DNA of 64,000 nucleotides. It comes from DASRWI01 sp035654655 (GTDB taxonomy: Bacteria; Bacteroidota; Ignavibacteria; Ignavibacteriales; Ignavibacteriaceae). The notes under the pieces are model-generated. The model was not told where the DNA came from. It was given only the letters and a program-made list of their open reading frames with translations, and searched no databases. The stretch is from positions 1 to 64,000 of the forward strand of contig DASRWI010000043.1 of the NCBI GenBank assembly GCA_035654655.1, in the 5' to 3' direction. The position numbers and the translations under genes are program-made. Shown here one piece after another: positions 43,658 through 53,030 of this stretch. Every line of letters starts with the position of its first letter. Within the stretch, counting starts at the first letter, position 1.

Positions 43658-44602
43658 TTAGCTCATCTCTAACATTCTTTCGATTGGCAGTAATGCCTTG
43701 CGCATTACCTCAGGGTCCATATTTATTTGAGGTCTCTTATTCTTCATACATAAATACAATTTTTCCATTGTATTGAATTTCATAAATGGACATTCATTGC
43801 AATTGCAATTTTTTTCAGGTGGAGCAGCTATAAATTCTTTTTCAGGTACTGCTTTCATCATCTGATGTATTATACCCGGTTCAGTTGCAACTATATAACT
43901 ATTTGCATCATCTTCTTTAACATAATTTAACAGCCTACTTGTTGAACCGATAAAATCTGCCTTATCAAGTAAATGGTCTTCGCATTCAGGATGAGCAATA
44001 AGTTTTGCGTTTGGATGCTGCGCCATTATATCTAATATTTTTCTTTCGCTAAAAGTCTCGTGAACTATACAAGTGCCATCCCATAATAACATATCCCTGC
44101 CGGTTTTCTTTATCAGGTACTTTCCTAAATTTCTGTCAGGTGCAAAAAGGATAGGTTTATCTTTTGGAATTTGATTGATAATCTTTTCAGCATTACTGGA
44201 TGTACAAATTATATCGCTTAATCCTTTTACTGCAGCTGAGCAGTTTATATAAGTAATTGAAATATGGTCAGGATGTTTTTCTCTGAATGCTTTAAATAAA
44301 GGTGCCGGACAACTATCAGCCAATGAGCACCCAGCTTCAAGGTCTGGTAATAAAACCAGCTTGTTTGGATTTAAAATCTTTGCAGTTTCTGCCATAAAAT
44401 GCACACCAGCAAAAACGATAACGTCAGCTTTAGTTTCTTTAGCTCTTTTAGCAAGTTCAAGTGAATCACCAACAAAATCAGCAAGGTCTTGAATTTCACT
44501 ATCTTGATAAAAATGAGCCAAAATAACTGCATTCAGCTCTTCTTTAAGCTTAAGTATCTCTGGAGCTAAATCAATTTTTTCATCAACTTCTAAATCAAAC
44601 AT
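43658..44602 (-). CDS. nadA: Quinolinate synthase
   Basis: A 314-residue iron-sulfur enzyme that condenses iminoaspartate with dihydroxyacetone phosphate to quinolinate for NAD synthesis. Family features are ILAHFYQDSEIQDLADFVGD, LLPDLEAGCSLADSCP with the first cluster Cys, YINCSAAVKGLSDIICTSSN and ECPFM (CNCNEC) with later cysteines. The length is normal. No nadB or nadC is adjacent. Confidence 0.92.
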   Translation of the reverse strand: MFDLEVDEKIDLAPEILKLKEELNAVILAHFYQDSEIQDLADFVGDSLELAKRAKETKADVIVFAGVHFMAETAKILNPNKLVLLPDLEAGCSLADSCPAPLFKAFREKHPDHISITYINCSAAVKGLSDIICTSSNAEKIINQIPKDKPILFAPDRNLGKYLIKKTGRDMLLWDGTCIVHETFSERKILDIMAQHPNAKLIAHPECEDHLLDKADFIGSTSRLLNYVKEDDANSYIVATEPGIIHQMMKAVPEKEFIAAPPEKNCNCNECPFMKFNTMEKLYLCMKNKRPQINMDPEVMRKALLPIERMLEMS

Positions 44603-44788
44603 TCTTTAAATCCTTTTTACAAGTAATAATTTACATAACTACTGTAATTTTTACTTCCTATAAATAAAATTGTTTCAAAATAAACGTAATAACAAGATGT
44701 ATCTTGTGGCACAATCATTGAACATATTAATTCAGCAAACTGAAAAAATAGTTATAAGCATAGCAACCCCCTCCATTAAAAGACACTT

Positions 44789-44822
44789 AATACTGTCAAA
44801 GACTCCCAACTTTGACAGTATT
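44789..44822 (-). terminator. Terminator between nadA and aroB
   Basis: A perfect 13-bp stem (AATACTGTCAAAG 44789-44801 with CTTTGACAGTATT 44810-44822) closes an 8-nt loop. On the plus strand ACTTTTTTAAA follows; on the minus strand AAGTGTCTTTTAAT follows. It ends the aroB transcript and may act both ways. Confidence 0.75.
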
Positions 44823-44839
44823 ACTTTTTTAAACCAACT

Positions 44840-45922
44840 TTAACTTATTAATTCCTTCATATTATCTAAAGAGTAAAAAATTTCTTTCTTATTTGCTTCA
44901 ATATCAATTAGTACATTTCCTATATCAGCCAAAAGTACAAATTTAATTTTTCCACCTTTATTTTTTTTATCCTGACTCATAACTTTATACATTTTTTCAT
45001 TATCAAGGTTTTGAATAATTTTTGGAAGTTTTATTCTATTCAATAATTTCAAGAACATATCCAATCTGGATTTTAGCAAAAATCCTTTTTTGTAGGACAT
45101 CAATAATGCTGCAATAATTCCTGCCATAACAGCATCACCGTGAGTAACCTTAAAGTTTGAATTTGTTTCAATTGCATGGCCAAATGTATGTCCTAAATTT
45201 AAAATCTGACGAACATTATTATCTTTTTCATCCTGGGCAACAATTGAAGCTTTTAATGATGCAGTTTTATATATAACATCTTCGAGTACTTTGCTGTTTC
45301 TGTTCATTATATCGTGAAGATTATTATTTACATAAAAGAAGAAATGATAATTTGAAAGCAGGCCATACTTTATTATTTCACCCAAACCGCTTTGATATTC
45401 TTTAGGAGGTAATGTTCTTAAAAAAAGAGGGTCTATTAAAACAAGTTTAGGTTGATAAAAAGTACCAATTACATTTTTTACGTCTTCAAAGTTAATTCCT
45501 GTCTTGCCGCCAATACTGCTGTCAACAGAAGATAATAAAGTTGTAGGTATATGAACTAAATTAATACCTCTCATAAAAGTTGATGCTGCCATACCTGCAA
45601 CATCACCGGTAACTCCACCGCCAATTGAAATTAAAGTCGTATCTCTGGAAAAATTATTTTCTAATAAGTCAGAATAAATTTTATTTAATTCATTTTGAGA
45701 TTTAGATTTCTCCCCGTGTTTAATAATATGTTTCTCAACTTTATCAAATTCAGAAAAAACTTTATTGAGAGTTTTACCGTGAAACTTCTCAACATTTTTA
45801 TCTACAACTAAAAATAAATTTTTACTTAACTTATCTAACTTTGTATCTAATGATAAAAAAGATGATTCCCCTATAAAAACCGGATAAGAATGTTTATATA
45901 AGGATACTTTAACTTTTTTCAA
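44840..45922 (-). CDS. aroB: 3-Dehydroquinate synthase
   Basis: A 360-residue shikimate-pathway enzyme that uses NAD and zinc. It shows ISIGGGVTGDVAGMAASTFMRG, IPTTLLSSVDSSIGGKTGIN, GLGEIIKYGL (zinc Glu) and LNLGHTFGHAIE with the zinc histidines. It starts directly after the aroK stop, so aroK and aroB form one operon. A terminator follows. Confidence 0.93.
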   Translation of the reverse strand: MKKVKVSLYKHSYPVFIGESSFLSLDTKLDKLSKNLFLVVDKNVEKFHGKTLNKVFSEFDKVEKHIIKHGEKSKSQNELNKIYSDLLENNFSRDTTLISIGGGVTGDVAGMAASTFMRGINLVHIPTTLLSSVDSSIGGKTGINFEDVKNVIGTFYQPKLVLIDPLFLRTLPPKEYQSGLGEIIKYGLLSNYHFFFYVNNNLHDIMNRNSKVLEDVIYKTASLKASIVAQDEKDNNVRQILNLGHTFGHAIETNSNFKVTHGDAVMAGIIAALLMSYKKGFLLKSRLDMFLKLLNRIKLPKIIQNLDNEKMYKVMSQDKKNKGGKIKFVLLADIGNVLIDIEANKKEIFYSLDNMKELIS

Positions 45923-46489
45923 TTACTTGATTCCTTCTGCATTACTTTTTTTTATTTTTTTGTATAATTCTCTCACAATCATATCTATTATTCTACCCAA
46001 TTGTTTTGTATCAGTATCAATTACGTAATCCGCCTGCTCATAGTACTTGCTTCTTTGATTATAAAGGATGCGGATTTTATTAAGAAGGTCATTTTCGCTT
46101 AACTCTTCTTTATCCAACTTTAAAATAGGTCTATCTCTTTTAAAGTATAATCTTTTAGTCAATATTTCAGGAGAAGATTTTAGGTATACTAAAAATCCGG
46201 ATTCTTTTATAAGGTTCAAATTCTTCTCACTAATTAAAGTGCCCCCTCCTAAAGCAACTATTAATTTATTTGCTTTAGAAATTTTATGAAGTAAATCTTT
46301 TTCAACCTGCCGGAAGTGTTCTTCCCCTTTTAATTCAAAAATTTTTGTAACTGAACTTTGTTCTGTTTTTTCAATTTCTTTATCAAGGTCTATAAAATTC
46401 CATCCTAATGTATTTGCTAATATAGGACCAATGGTACTTTTACCTGAACCCATAAACCCGGTAAGATATATAATTTTATTTTTCATCAT
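45923..46489 (-). CDS. aroK: Shikimate kinase
   Basis: A 188-residue kinase. The P-loop is GFMGSGKSTIG, followed by the shikimate-binding D in FIDLDKEIE and LGGGTLI, with the lid region KRDRPIL. It is coupled to aroB and shares a base with the stop of the upstream outer-membrane protein gene. Confidence 0.92.
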   Translation of the reverse strand: MMKNKIIYLTGFMGSGKSTIGPILANTLGWNFIDLDKEIEKTEQSSVTKIFELKGEEHFRQVEKDLLHKISKANKLIVALGGGTLISEKNLNLIKESGFLVYLKSSPEILTKRLYFKRDRPILKLDKEELSENDLLNKIRILYNQRSKYYEQADYVIDTDTKQLGRIIDMIVRELYKKIKKSNAEGIK

Positions 46490-47199
46490 TAAAAGTGAAA
46501 AGCTGCTCCAAGTACAAAAGTAACACCATCTATATTAATTTTAGAATCAAATTCTTCCGATGGTAATCTAAAAAATCTTCCTCTATCAGCTACGCTCGTT
46601 TTACTGTATCTGCTTCTAACTACAAATTGAGGATCGCGAAACTTCATATCAAGATTTAAGGATAAATAATCTTTTATGAAATACTCAGAGCTTATTACTA
46701 CCTGAATTCCATAAGCAATTTTACGGCTTACATTAGACACAGTGACATCACCAACTTCTCTTATATGTTCACCAATGTAGTATCCGGCTCCTCCACCCAT
46801 TAATAATTTGAAGGTAGAAGTTGAAAAAGGAAGAATATAATAAATATTAAATTCTATGGGGATTACTCTAAAACCATCTACAACATCTAAGGCTATTGTT
46901 GAACCCCCTGCAAATGCAGTTAGGCTTGAGCCTCCGGATTTTTTTTCAATGTATTCTGTATTAAGTCCTAGTGCTAAATACTCTGTTGCATTATATCGTA
47001 ATTCGATAGAGGGATTAAAGATATCTTCCATATAGAAAGAATTATTTCTAATTAAAACATCCGATGCATTAGGGTTTAAATAAATTTTAGCTGAAGTTGT
47101 ATAAACTCCATTTACAGACAAGCTGAACTTTTTTGTTCTTTCCTGACAAATACCTATGGAGGAAAATAAAATTAATAATGCTATAAATATATTCTTCAT
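46489..47199 (-). CDS. Outer-membrane beta-barrel protein
   Basis: Starting at the second Met (47199; MKNIFIALLILFSSIGICQE) gives a clean signal peptide; the open frame extends 13 codons upstream. The remaining ~215 residues alternate hydrophobic strands such as VIPIEFNIYYILPF and ALGLNTEYIEKK, and end in VTFVLGAAFHF, a barrel-type C-terminal Phe. It precedes aroK-aroB in one transcript. The function is unknown. Confidence 0.6.
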   Translation of the reverse strand: MKNIFIALLILFSSIGICQERTKKFSLSVNGVYTTSAKIYLNPNASDVLIRNNSFYMEDIFNPSIELRYNATEYLALGLNTEYIEKKSGGSSLTAFAGGSTIALDVVDGFRVIPIEFNIYYILPFSTSTFKLLMGGGAGYYIGEHIREVGDVTVSNVSRKIAYGIQVVISSEYFIKDYLSLNLDMKFRDPQFVVRSRYSKTSVADRGRFFRLPSEEFDSKINIDGVTFVLGAAFHF

Positions 47200-47277
47200 A
47201 ATTAAGACTAATAGTAATAATAGATTTTCTTTTTGCAAAATATAAACCTAACAAAATATTTCTCAAGTAAAATAAAA

Positions 47278-47296
47278 AACCCCCATAAAGGGGGTT
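47278..47296 (-). terminator. Terminator after the foldase gene
   Basis: AACCCCC (47278-47284) and GGGGGTT (47290-47296) form a 7-bp stem with a 5-nt loop. On the minus strand it is followed by a T-run (from the A-run at 47274-47279), 26 bp after the stop of the foldase gene. Confidence 0.75.
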
Positions 47297-47321
47297 AATG
47301 ATATAAACTTTATGTTAAATT

Positions 47322-49397
47322 TTATTGTCTATTATCAACAATTTTTGCATCTTTTTTCAATTTCTCCAACCATTGCTGGAAGAAGAAATTTCTTTTTTCC
47401 TGAATCATATTTTGTCTAAGAGTATTTCTTGCAGCTTCATATTGCTGTTTATTAAAAGCATCTCTTTCAAGAACTTTTATAATATAATATCCTCTTAAAC
47501 CTTTAATTGGTTCAGATACCTTGTTTAATTCAAGACTATTGATCTTATCCATTAGAGCATAATCTCTTCCAATTTTTGGAATATTATGACCTGCAAAATT
47601 GAACTTACCTGTGGTATCAACTTTTACATTAGAATTGATGCCAGTAATTTTTGACATATCGCCGTTTGATTTCTTATAAACATCTTGAGCAATAGCTTTA
47701 ACTTTTTCTAATTTCTTGTCTCTAATAACCTGATTCTTTAATAAGTCTTTAACTTTTTCAAAAGGTTCAACACCTTCATTTACAACTTCAGAAATTTTTG
47801 CTACAGTATAACCATTCATTGTTTTCAAAGGGTCGCTTATATCATTTAAATCTTCATCAAATGCAAAATCTATTATTTTTCTGTTAGAGCCTAAACCAGG
47901 AACATTATTAGCATCTTTTAAGAAAGGAGGAGTCTCCTGAACTTGAATGTTCATTGTTTTTGCTGCGGTTTCAAAACCATCTCTATCAGCTATATAATAA
48001 AAATCTTTAGCATTGTTTGATGCATTTTCTTTTGTTGAAGCAGAAGCTTTTATAGGATTAACTATTTTTTCAACAATGAATTTGTTGTTTGATCTTCCTG
48101 TGACTTTAATTATATGATAACCAAAGTTAGTTTTTACAGGTTTTTGAACTTCTCCAATTTTTCCATTGAATACAGCGTTTTCAAATTCAGGAACCATAGC
48201 ACCCTTACCAAACCAACCTAAGTCTCCCCCATTTTTAGCACTACCAGGGTCTTGAGATTTAATTTTTGCTAATTCCTGGAAATTAGCACCTGCTTTTAAT
48301 TGCTCATAAATTTTATTTGCTTCTTCTAAAGTTTTAGCATCATCACCGGTATTGCTAATCAAGATATGAGAAGCTCTTGCCATTGGCTGACCTGATTGAA
48401 AAACACCATTCACTTTATAAAGAGTATATCCTCCAGGTGTAGCAACTGGCCCAACTACAGAACCAACCTGAGCATTAGATAATAAATCTCTTGCCGTTTC
48501 AGGAATGCTTGAAAGATCTAATGTATCCATTGAATAAGGTTCAGATGAATATGTTTCAACGAATGATTTAAAGGTTGCAGTATCACCCTGCATTAAATCT
48601 TTAACTTCAGTCAAACCCTTTAGGACTGATTGTGAATCTTCAGGTGAAGCTGAATTTGTGAACAAAACATATTTTAATTTTCTTTGAGCTTTAACCTGAT
48701 ATTTATCCTGATGATTATTATAATAATCTTTTAATTCATCATCACTTACTTTTATCTGGTTATCTGGAATCAAATTGATATCTGCAAGAGCAAACATTAC
48801 ATTGTAATTTTTGCTTTGCTCTTCAAATGCTTTTTTCACTTCATCTTCATTAAAGTTAACAGAAGCAAAAAGCATACTTTGAAGTTTTTCGTTTAATTTT
48901 TGTTGTCTAACTAAATCTTTAGCTTGTGTAAGTGCAGCTTTGTTGTTTGGACTTCTTAAAGCCTGATCATAAAGCTGACGATTGAAATTCCCTAGCGAAT
49001 CAATAAAATATTGTTTTAGAAAATCCGGTGGATTTTCCCCAAAAATTGTTTCTTCTACTTCCTGGTCTGTAACAACAATATTATACTTCTTCATCTGTTG
49101 ATCAATAAGTTTTTGTGTTACTAATGCATCCCAAATTTGTTCGCGGAATTGCTCAGCTTGTTCGTCATCCATATCTTTACCTGTCTGACGTTTCTGAAGT
49201 TCAGCCTGCTGATTGTACATATTGTTAAATTCGGCAACAGTGATTTCATCTCCGTTTACTGAACCTAAATTATTTCCTCTATTTCCTAATGCCTGGAACA
49301 AATTGGAATCAGAAACAATCATAAAAAGAACAAAAATAGCACCTACAGTTATAATAAAGGCAGGAGCTAAGCTTCTCATCTTAGCCATCATGGGCAT
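47322..49397 (-). CDS. PpiD/SurA-like periplasmic peptidyl-prolyl isomerase
   Basis: A 691-residue foldase. An N-terminal anchor (PAFIITVGAIFVLFMIVSD) is followed by a SurA_N-type chaperone domain (DEQAEQFREQIWDALVTQKL). A parvulin domain (ASHILISNTGDDAKTLEEAN, then GGDLGWFGKGAMVPEFENAV and FGYHIIKVTGR) lies at about 340-435. A second, weaker parvulin-like region comes before it. It would help outer-membrane and secreted proteins fold. Preceding and following genes are also envelope genes. Confidence 0.85.
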   Translation of the reverse strand: MPMMAKMRSLAPAFIITVGAIFVLFMIVSDSNLFQALGNRGNNLGSVNGDEITVAEFNNMYNQQAELQKRQTGKDMDDEQAEQFREQIWDALVTQKLIDQQMKKYNIVVTDQEVEETIFGENPPDFLKQYFIDSLGNFNRQLYDQALRSPNNKAALTQAKDLVRQQKLNEKLQSMLFASVNFNEDEVKKAFEEQSKNYNVMFALADINLIPDNQIKVSDDELKDYYNNHQDKYQVKAQRKLKYVLFTNSASPEDSQSVLKGLTEVKDLMQGDTATFKSFVETYSSEPYSMDTLDLSSIPETARDLLSNAQVGSVVGPVATPGGYTLYKVNGVFQSGQPMARASHILISNTGDDAKTLEEANKIYEQLKAGANFQELAKIKSQDPGSAKNGGDLGWFGKGAMVPEFENAVFNGKIGEVQKPVKTNFGYHIIKVTGRSNNKFIVEKIVNPIKASASTKENASNNAKDFYYIADRDGFETAAKTMNIQVQETPPFLKDANNVPGLGSNRKIIDFAFDEDLNDISDPLKTMNGYTVAKISEVVNEGVEPFEKVKDLLKNQVIRDKKLEKVKAIAQDVYKKSNGDMSKITGINSNVKVDTTGKFNFAGHNIPKIGRDYALMDKINSLELNKVSEPIKGLRGYYIIKVLERDAFNKQQYEAARNTLRQNMIQEKRNFFFQQWLEKLKKDAKIVDNRQ

Positions 49398-49545
49398 AAT
49401 TAAATTCTCTCCGGATTTATAATGAAAAAAATTAACTTATTAAAATAGATACATAGTTTAAAAAAAGCAATGTAAATCTACCTTTTTTCGGATATTTTAT
49501 AGTTTATAAAAGCTTGTTAGATGTGTATTTTTAAAGAAACAACTA

Positions 49546-50394
49546 TCAATAAGGTCTTGTTTGTCTTGAATTTCTTGTATTTACATAAACACTATCTTTT
49601 ACTCTCCAAACAAAGCCTACCGAGTCATTTGAATATACTCTATCCCCTAAGTCGTAGAAGATATGTTCATAGTAATCAGGATATTTATCATTATCTATGT
49701 TCGCAATGGTTCTTTTAAAATTTATACCTTCATAAGTCATTAACAAATGAGGCTGACTTAACAATCCATCAACAAGGAAATAGTTATAATCTATATGTCC
49801 AACTCCTTGTGCATAATGAAAATTTATTTTTAAGTAAGGAATGCCTTTGTAAAACCATTTTTCCATAGTAACATTATTAAAACCTCCATGCGATGGTATT
49901 GGAGCTTCCCAAACAACATTAAAAGCATCATTTTCTTCAACGCATTCAAATAAAGTTAAATAGAAAAAAGCTGTCCCTAACTCTGTACTATCAAGGTCTA
50001 TGTAGCTTTGATCAAATCCAATTATGTTTTTAGTCTCAATTAATCTTTCCCCGGGACGTGATTTTGCAACTATTCCAAATACATATCTTCCATTTTGATT
50101 AGTGTATATTACCGCAGGTCTTGGTACGCTTGTAGAAATTGTTTTATCAAAGTAAATTAAATAAGAGCCTTCAGGATAATTATTAAGGACGTATTCCATC
50201 AATGAAATAGTATCGCAGGGCGTTCTCTTAATAGATTGCTGTTTTAATTGCTCAATATTATATTCTTGAATATTCTTATCCTTAGCGGGAGAATATTCTA
50301 CTTGCTGGTTAATATCACCAATGGCTTCTTTTTTATCTTCCTTGCCGCATCCAGAAAAGAAAAGTATGATAAAAAATATAAAAATGTATTTCAT
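49546..50394 (-). CDS. Hypothetical lipoprotein
   Basis: A 282-residue protein with a lipobox signal (IFFIILFFSGCGKEDKK), so Cys16 is the probable lipidation site. The mature part is acidic near the start and beta-rich. I do not recognise the family. It stands alone, with 126 bp to the dipeptidase gene. Confidence 0.6.
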   Translation of the reverse strand: MKYIFIFFIILFFSGCGKEDKKEAIGDINQQVEYSPAKDKNIQEYNIEQLKQQSIKRTPCDTISLMEYVLNNYPEGSYLIYFDKTISTSVPRPAVIYTNQNGRYVFGIVAKSRPGERLIETKNIIGFDQSYIDLDSTELGTAFFYLTLFECVEENDAFNVVWEAPIPSHGGFNNVTMEKWFYKGIPYLKINFHYAQGVGHIDYNYFLVDGLLSQPHLLMTYEGINFKRTIANIDNDKYPDYYEHIFYDLGDRVYSNDSVGFVWRVKDSVYVNTRNSRQTRPY

Positions 50395-50523
50395 TTACTT
50401 TTTCTTATTATAAGATAAAGAAAGAATAACAACAAATATGCCTTTGCAAAAGCAACAAATAATCTATTTTTACAACCTATTTTGATTCCAATAAATAGAA
50501 AATGTATTAATTAAATACAATTT

Positions 50524-51888
50524 TTATTTAGAATAATCATATAAAAAGTACATTGAACTCTTTATGCCAAGCATAAAATGGTTTAAGTCAAAATGTTCAT
50601 TCGGAGAATGAAGATTTTCAGAATTTAAACCTAAACCCATCAGTACTGCAGGAGCTTTTAATTCTTTTGCAAAAGTTGCAATAACCGGAATTGAACCACC
50701 TTCTCTGACAAATACAGTCTTTTTACCAAAAGCTTTTTCCATTGCCCTTGCTGCTGCAATTGTGCTGGGATGATTTAATGGTGCTAATACAGGATAACCA
50801 CCGTGAAGGTTAGTTACCTTTACTTTTACAGTGTTAGGTGCAATTTTTTTAATATGCTTTGTAAATAGTTTTGCAATCTTATCAGGGTCCTGATTAGGAA
50901 CTAATCTCATGCTTATTTTAGCAGTAGCCATTGACGGAATAACTGTCTTTGCGCCTTTACCGGTAAAGCCACCCCAAATACCATTACAATCTAATGTAGG
51001 TCTTACCCACAATCTTTCTAAAGTGGTATAACCTTTTTCACCATCAAGTTCTTTTACATTTAATTCCTTCTTAAAAGCTTTGTCAGAAAATTTAAGCTTT
51101 GTAAAATTCTTTCTTTCAACTTTTGTTACTGCAAGAACATCATTGTAAAAACCAGGAATGGTTATTCTCCCTTTTTTATCTTTAAGTTGAGCAATCATAT
51201 TAGCCAATACATTTATTGGATTATCAACTGCTCCGCCAAAACTTCCTGAATGCAAATCTTTATCCGGACCTACAACTTCAACTTCAAGATAAGCTAAACC
51301 TCTTAGTCCATATGTTAAAGTAGGTATTCCCTTTTCATATAGGGAAGTATCAGAAACAACAATGGTATCACATTTTAATAACTTTACATTGTTTGAAACA
51401 AATGCTTCAAGACTTTCACTACCTATTTCTTCTTCACCTTCAATTAAAAACTTTACATTTAATGGAAGACTTCCCATTACTTTGAAGATTGCTTCAACAC
51501 TTTTTATATGAACATAAAGTTGACCTTTATCATCGGTTGTTCCTCTTCCCCAGATTTTACCATCTTTAACTACGGGTTCAAACGGAGGATTATCCCATAA
51601 TTCAATAGGGTCCACAGGTTGAACATCATAATGTCCATATATTAAAACAGTTGGTTTACCTGGTGCACCTAACCATTCTCCATAAACAATAGGATGTCCC
51701 TCTGTTTTAAAGATTTCGGTTCTACTCATCCCGGCATCTTTTAATTTGTTTTCAACAAATTCAGCAGCCTTGTTAATATCTTCTTTATTTTCAGGTAATG
51801 TGCTTATACTTGGAATTCTTAAAAAAGCTTTCAATTCCTCTATATAGTTTTCATAATTACTATCAATATGTTGTATAATTTCTTGCAA
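50524..51888 (-). CDS. M20 family dipeptidase
   Basis: A 454-residue metallopeptidase. Zinc-site motifs are LIYGHYDVQPV (His/Asp), WGRGTTDDKGQL (Asp bridging), FLIEGEEEIGSES (Glu pair) and a late NLHSPNEHFDL (His). The order and length match M20 dipeptidases that use two zinc ions. It is read after the 51897-52901 lipoprotein gene with an 8-bp gap. Confidence 0.9.
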   Translation of the reverse strand: MQEIIQHIDSNYENYIEELKAFLRIPSISTLPENKEDINKAAEFVENKLKDAGMSRTEIFKTEGHPIVYGEWLGAPGKPTVLIYGHYDVQPVDPIELWDNPPFEPVVKDGKIWGRGTTDDKGQLYVHIKSVEAIFKVMGSLPLNVKFLIEGEEEIGSESLEAFVSNNVKLLKCDTIVVSDTSLYEKGIPTLTYGLRGLAYLEVEVVGPDKDLHSGSFGGAVDNPINVLANMIAQLKDKKGRITIPGFYNDVLAVTKVERKNFTKLKFSDKAFKKELNVKELDGEKGYTTLERLWVRPTLDCNGIWGGFTGKGAKTVIPSMATAKISMRLVPNQDPDKIAKLFTKHIKKIAPNTVKVKVTNLHGGYPVLAPLNHPSTIAAARAMEKAFGKKTVFVREGGSIPVIATFAKELKAPAVLMGLGLNSENLHSPNEHFDLNHFMLGIKSSMYFLYDYSK

Positions 51889-51896
51889 GTAACCTC

Positions 51897-52901
51897 CTAT
51901 ATAATTTTATACCTGAAAATAGCGGGTATATATTTATTAAAGTTATTGATTGTGAAAGAATCTAATTTTTTCTGAACTTCTTTGCCTGGTATATAATATC
52001 TACTCCAGGGGTCATCAATTAAATAAATATTATTTTCATTATCCATTGTAATGGATTCAAAGGAAACAACATAATCTAAATTTTCAAAACCTGCTATATT
52101 AGTTTTTAATTTAATACTTGAAAATTCTTTAACTTCAAGACCATCAAAATTTAATTTAAAAATAGTTTTATTATTTCTATCTATTATATACAAATCATTT
52201 TCATTTTTGTATAAACCGCATATAGTTGAAATTCCATATTTTTTTGTATTAATCTCTTTAATTATCTTTTTTGTAAATTTATCAGCAATAAAGATAATTG
52301 TACTATCTGCAAAGATACCCTTTTCAGCGAATCCTTCTAAAGCTAAATAAAAATATTTATTATCAACAGCTAATCCTTCATAAGCTATGTTATCTTTAAG
52401 ATATTTATCAAATTCTTTTTTGGGTTCAAAATCTATCTGTTGTATATCTACAATGTTATTATTAAATATATCATTATTCTCAAAAATTAATCTAAAGATT
52501 CCAGTATATTTAATTGGATCAGGAATATTCCCTTCAACAGATAAATAAACATATTTTGTTGATTTGTCCATCGTAATTTCTTCAAAATCTTTTTTGGGGA
52601 AATCTTTGAAGTATTCATTTACTTTATCAGAAAGGTTAACCGGCTGAAGTGTAATGGTTCCATTTTCATCAATTATCATTCTGTGAATTTTACCTATATC
52701 ATCAACGATAAGAAAATGTTTTTTATTGTTTACAACACCAATAAAGATGTCTCCTGAGGTTTGCTTTGCAGTGTCTTGTTCGCTGGCCAGCCATTTAGGA
52801 AAATTTTCATCTTTAACAATATTGATGCTATTATAATTATTTGTTAATCCACAGCCGAGAATTAAGAAAGAAAATAATATATATGTGTATTTGAAATTCA
52901 T
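51897..52901 (-). CDS. Lipoprotein, probable beta-propeller (SdiA-regulated-like)
   Basis: A 334-residue protein with a lipobox (SFLILGCGLTNN). Repeated strand-turn segments (KYVYLSVEGNIPDP, AYEGLAVDNKYFYLALEG, NNIYLIDDPWSRY) suggest a propeller of the SdiA-regulated/phytase-like type. The enzymatic role is unknown. It is upstream of the dipeptidase gene in one operon. Confidence 0.55.
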   Translation of the reverse strand: MNFKYTYILFSFLILGCGLTNNYNSINIVKDENFPKWLASEQDTAKQTSGDIFIGVVNNKKHFLIVDDIGKIHRMIIDENGTITLQPVNLSDKVNEYFKDFPKKDFEEITMDKSTKYVYLSVEGNIPDPIKYTGIFRLIFENNDIFNNNIVDIQQIDFEPKKEFDKYLKDNIAYEGLAVDNKYFYLALEGFAEKGIFADSTIIFIADKFTKKIIKEINTKKYGISTICGLYKNENDLYIIDRNNKTIFKLNFDGLEVKEFSSIKLKTNIAGFENLDYVVSFESITMDNENNIYLIDDPWSRYYIPGKEVQKKLDSFTINNFNKYIPAIFRYKII

Positions 52902-52983
52902 TATCTGTTATAGTTAGATGTCAAATATAGTAAATTTTAATAAAATAAAAGTTTTTTTGTAAAACACTTTTATTACATAATAT

Positions 52984-53019
52984 TTATGCTAATTTCTTTT
53001 AATTTTGTAATTAGCATAA
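52984..53019 (+). promoter_or_regulatory. Inverted repeat before lptF
   Basis: TTATGCTAATT (52984-52994) and AATTAGCATAA (53009-53019) form a perfect 11-bp inverted repeat with a 14-bp spacer, ending 12 bp before the lptF start. It may be an operator or a leader hairpin; it has no terminal T-run. It lies in the divergent gap after the lipoprotein gene. Confidence 0.45.
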
Positions 53020-53030
53020 TTTAGATTTTA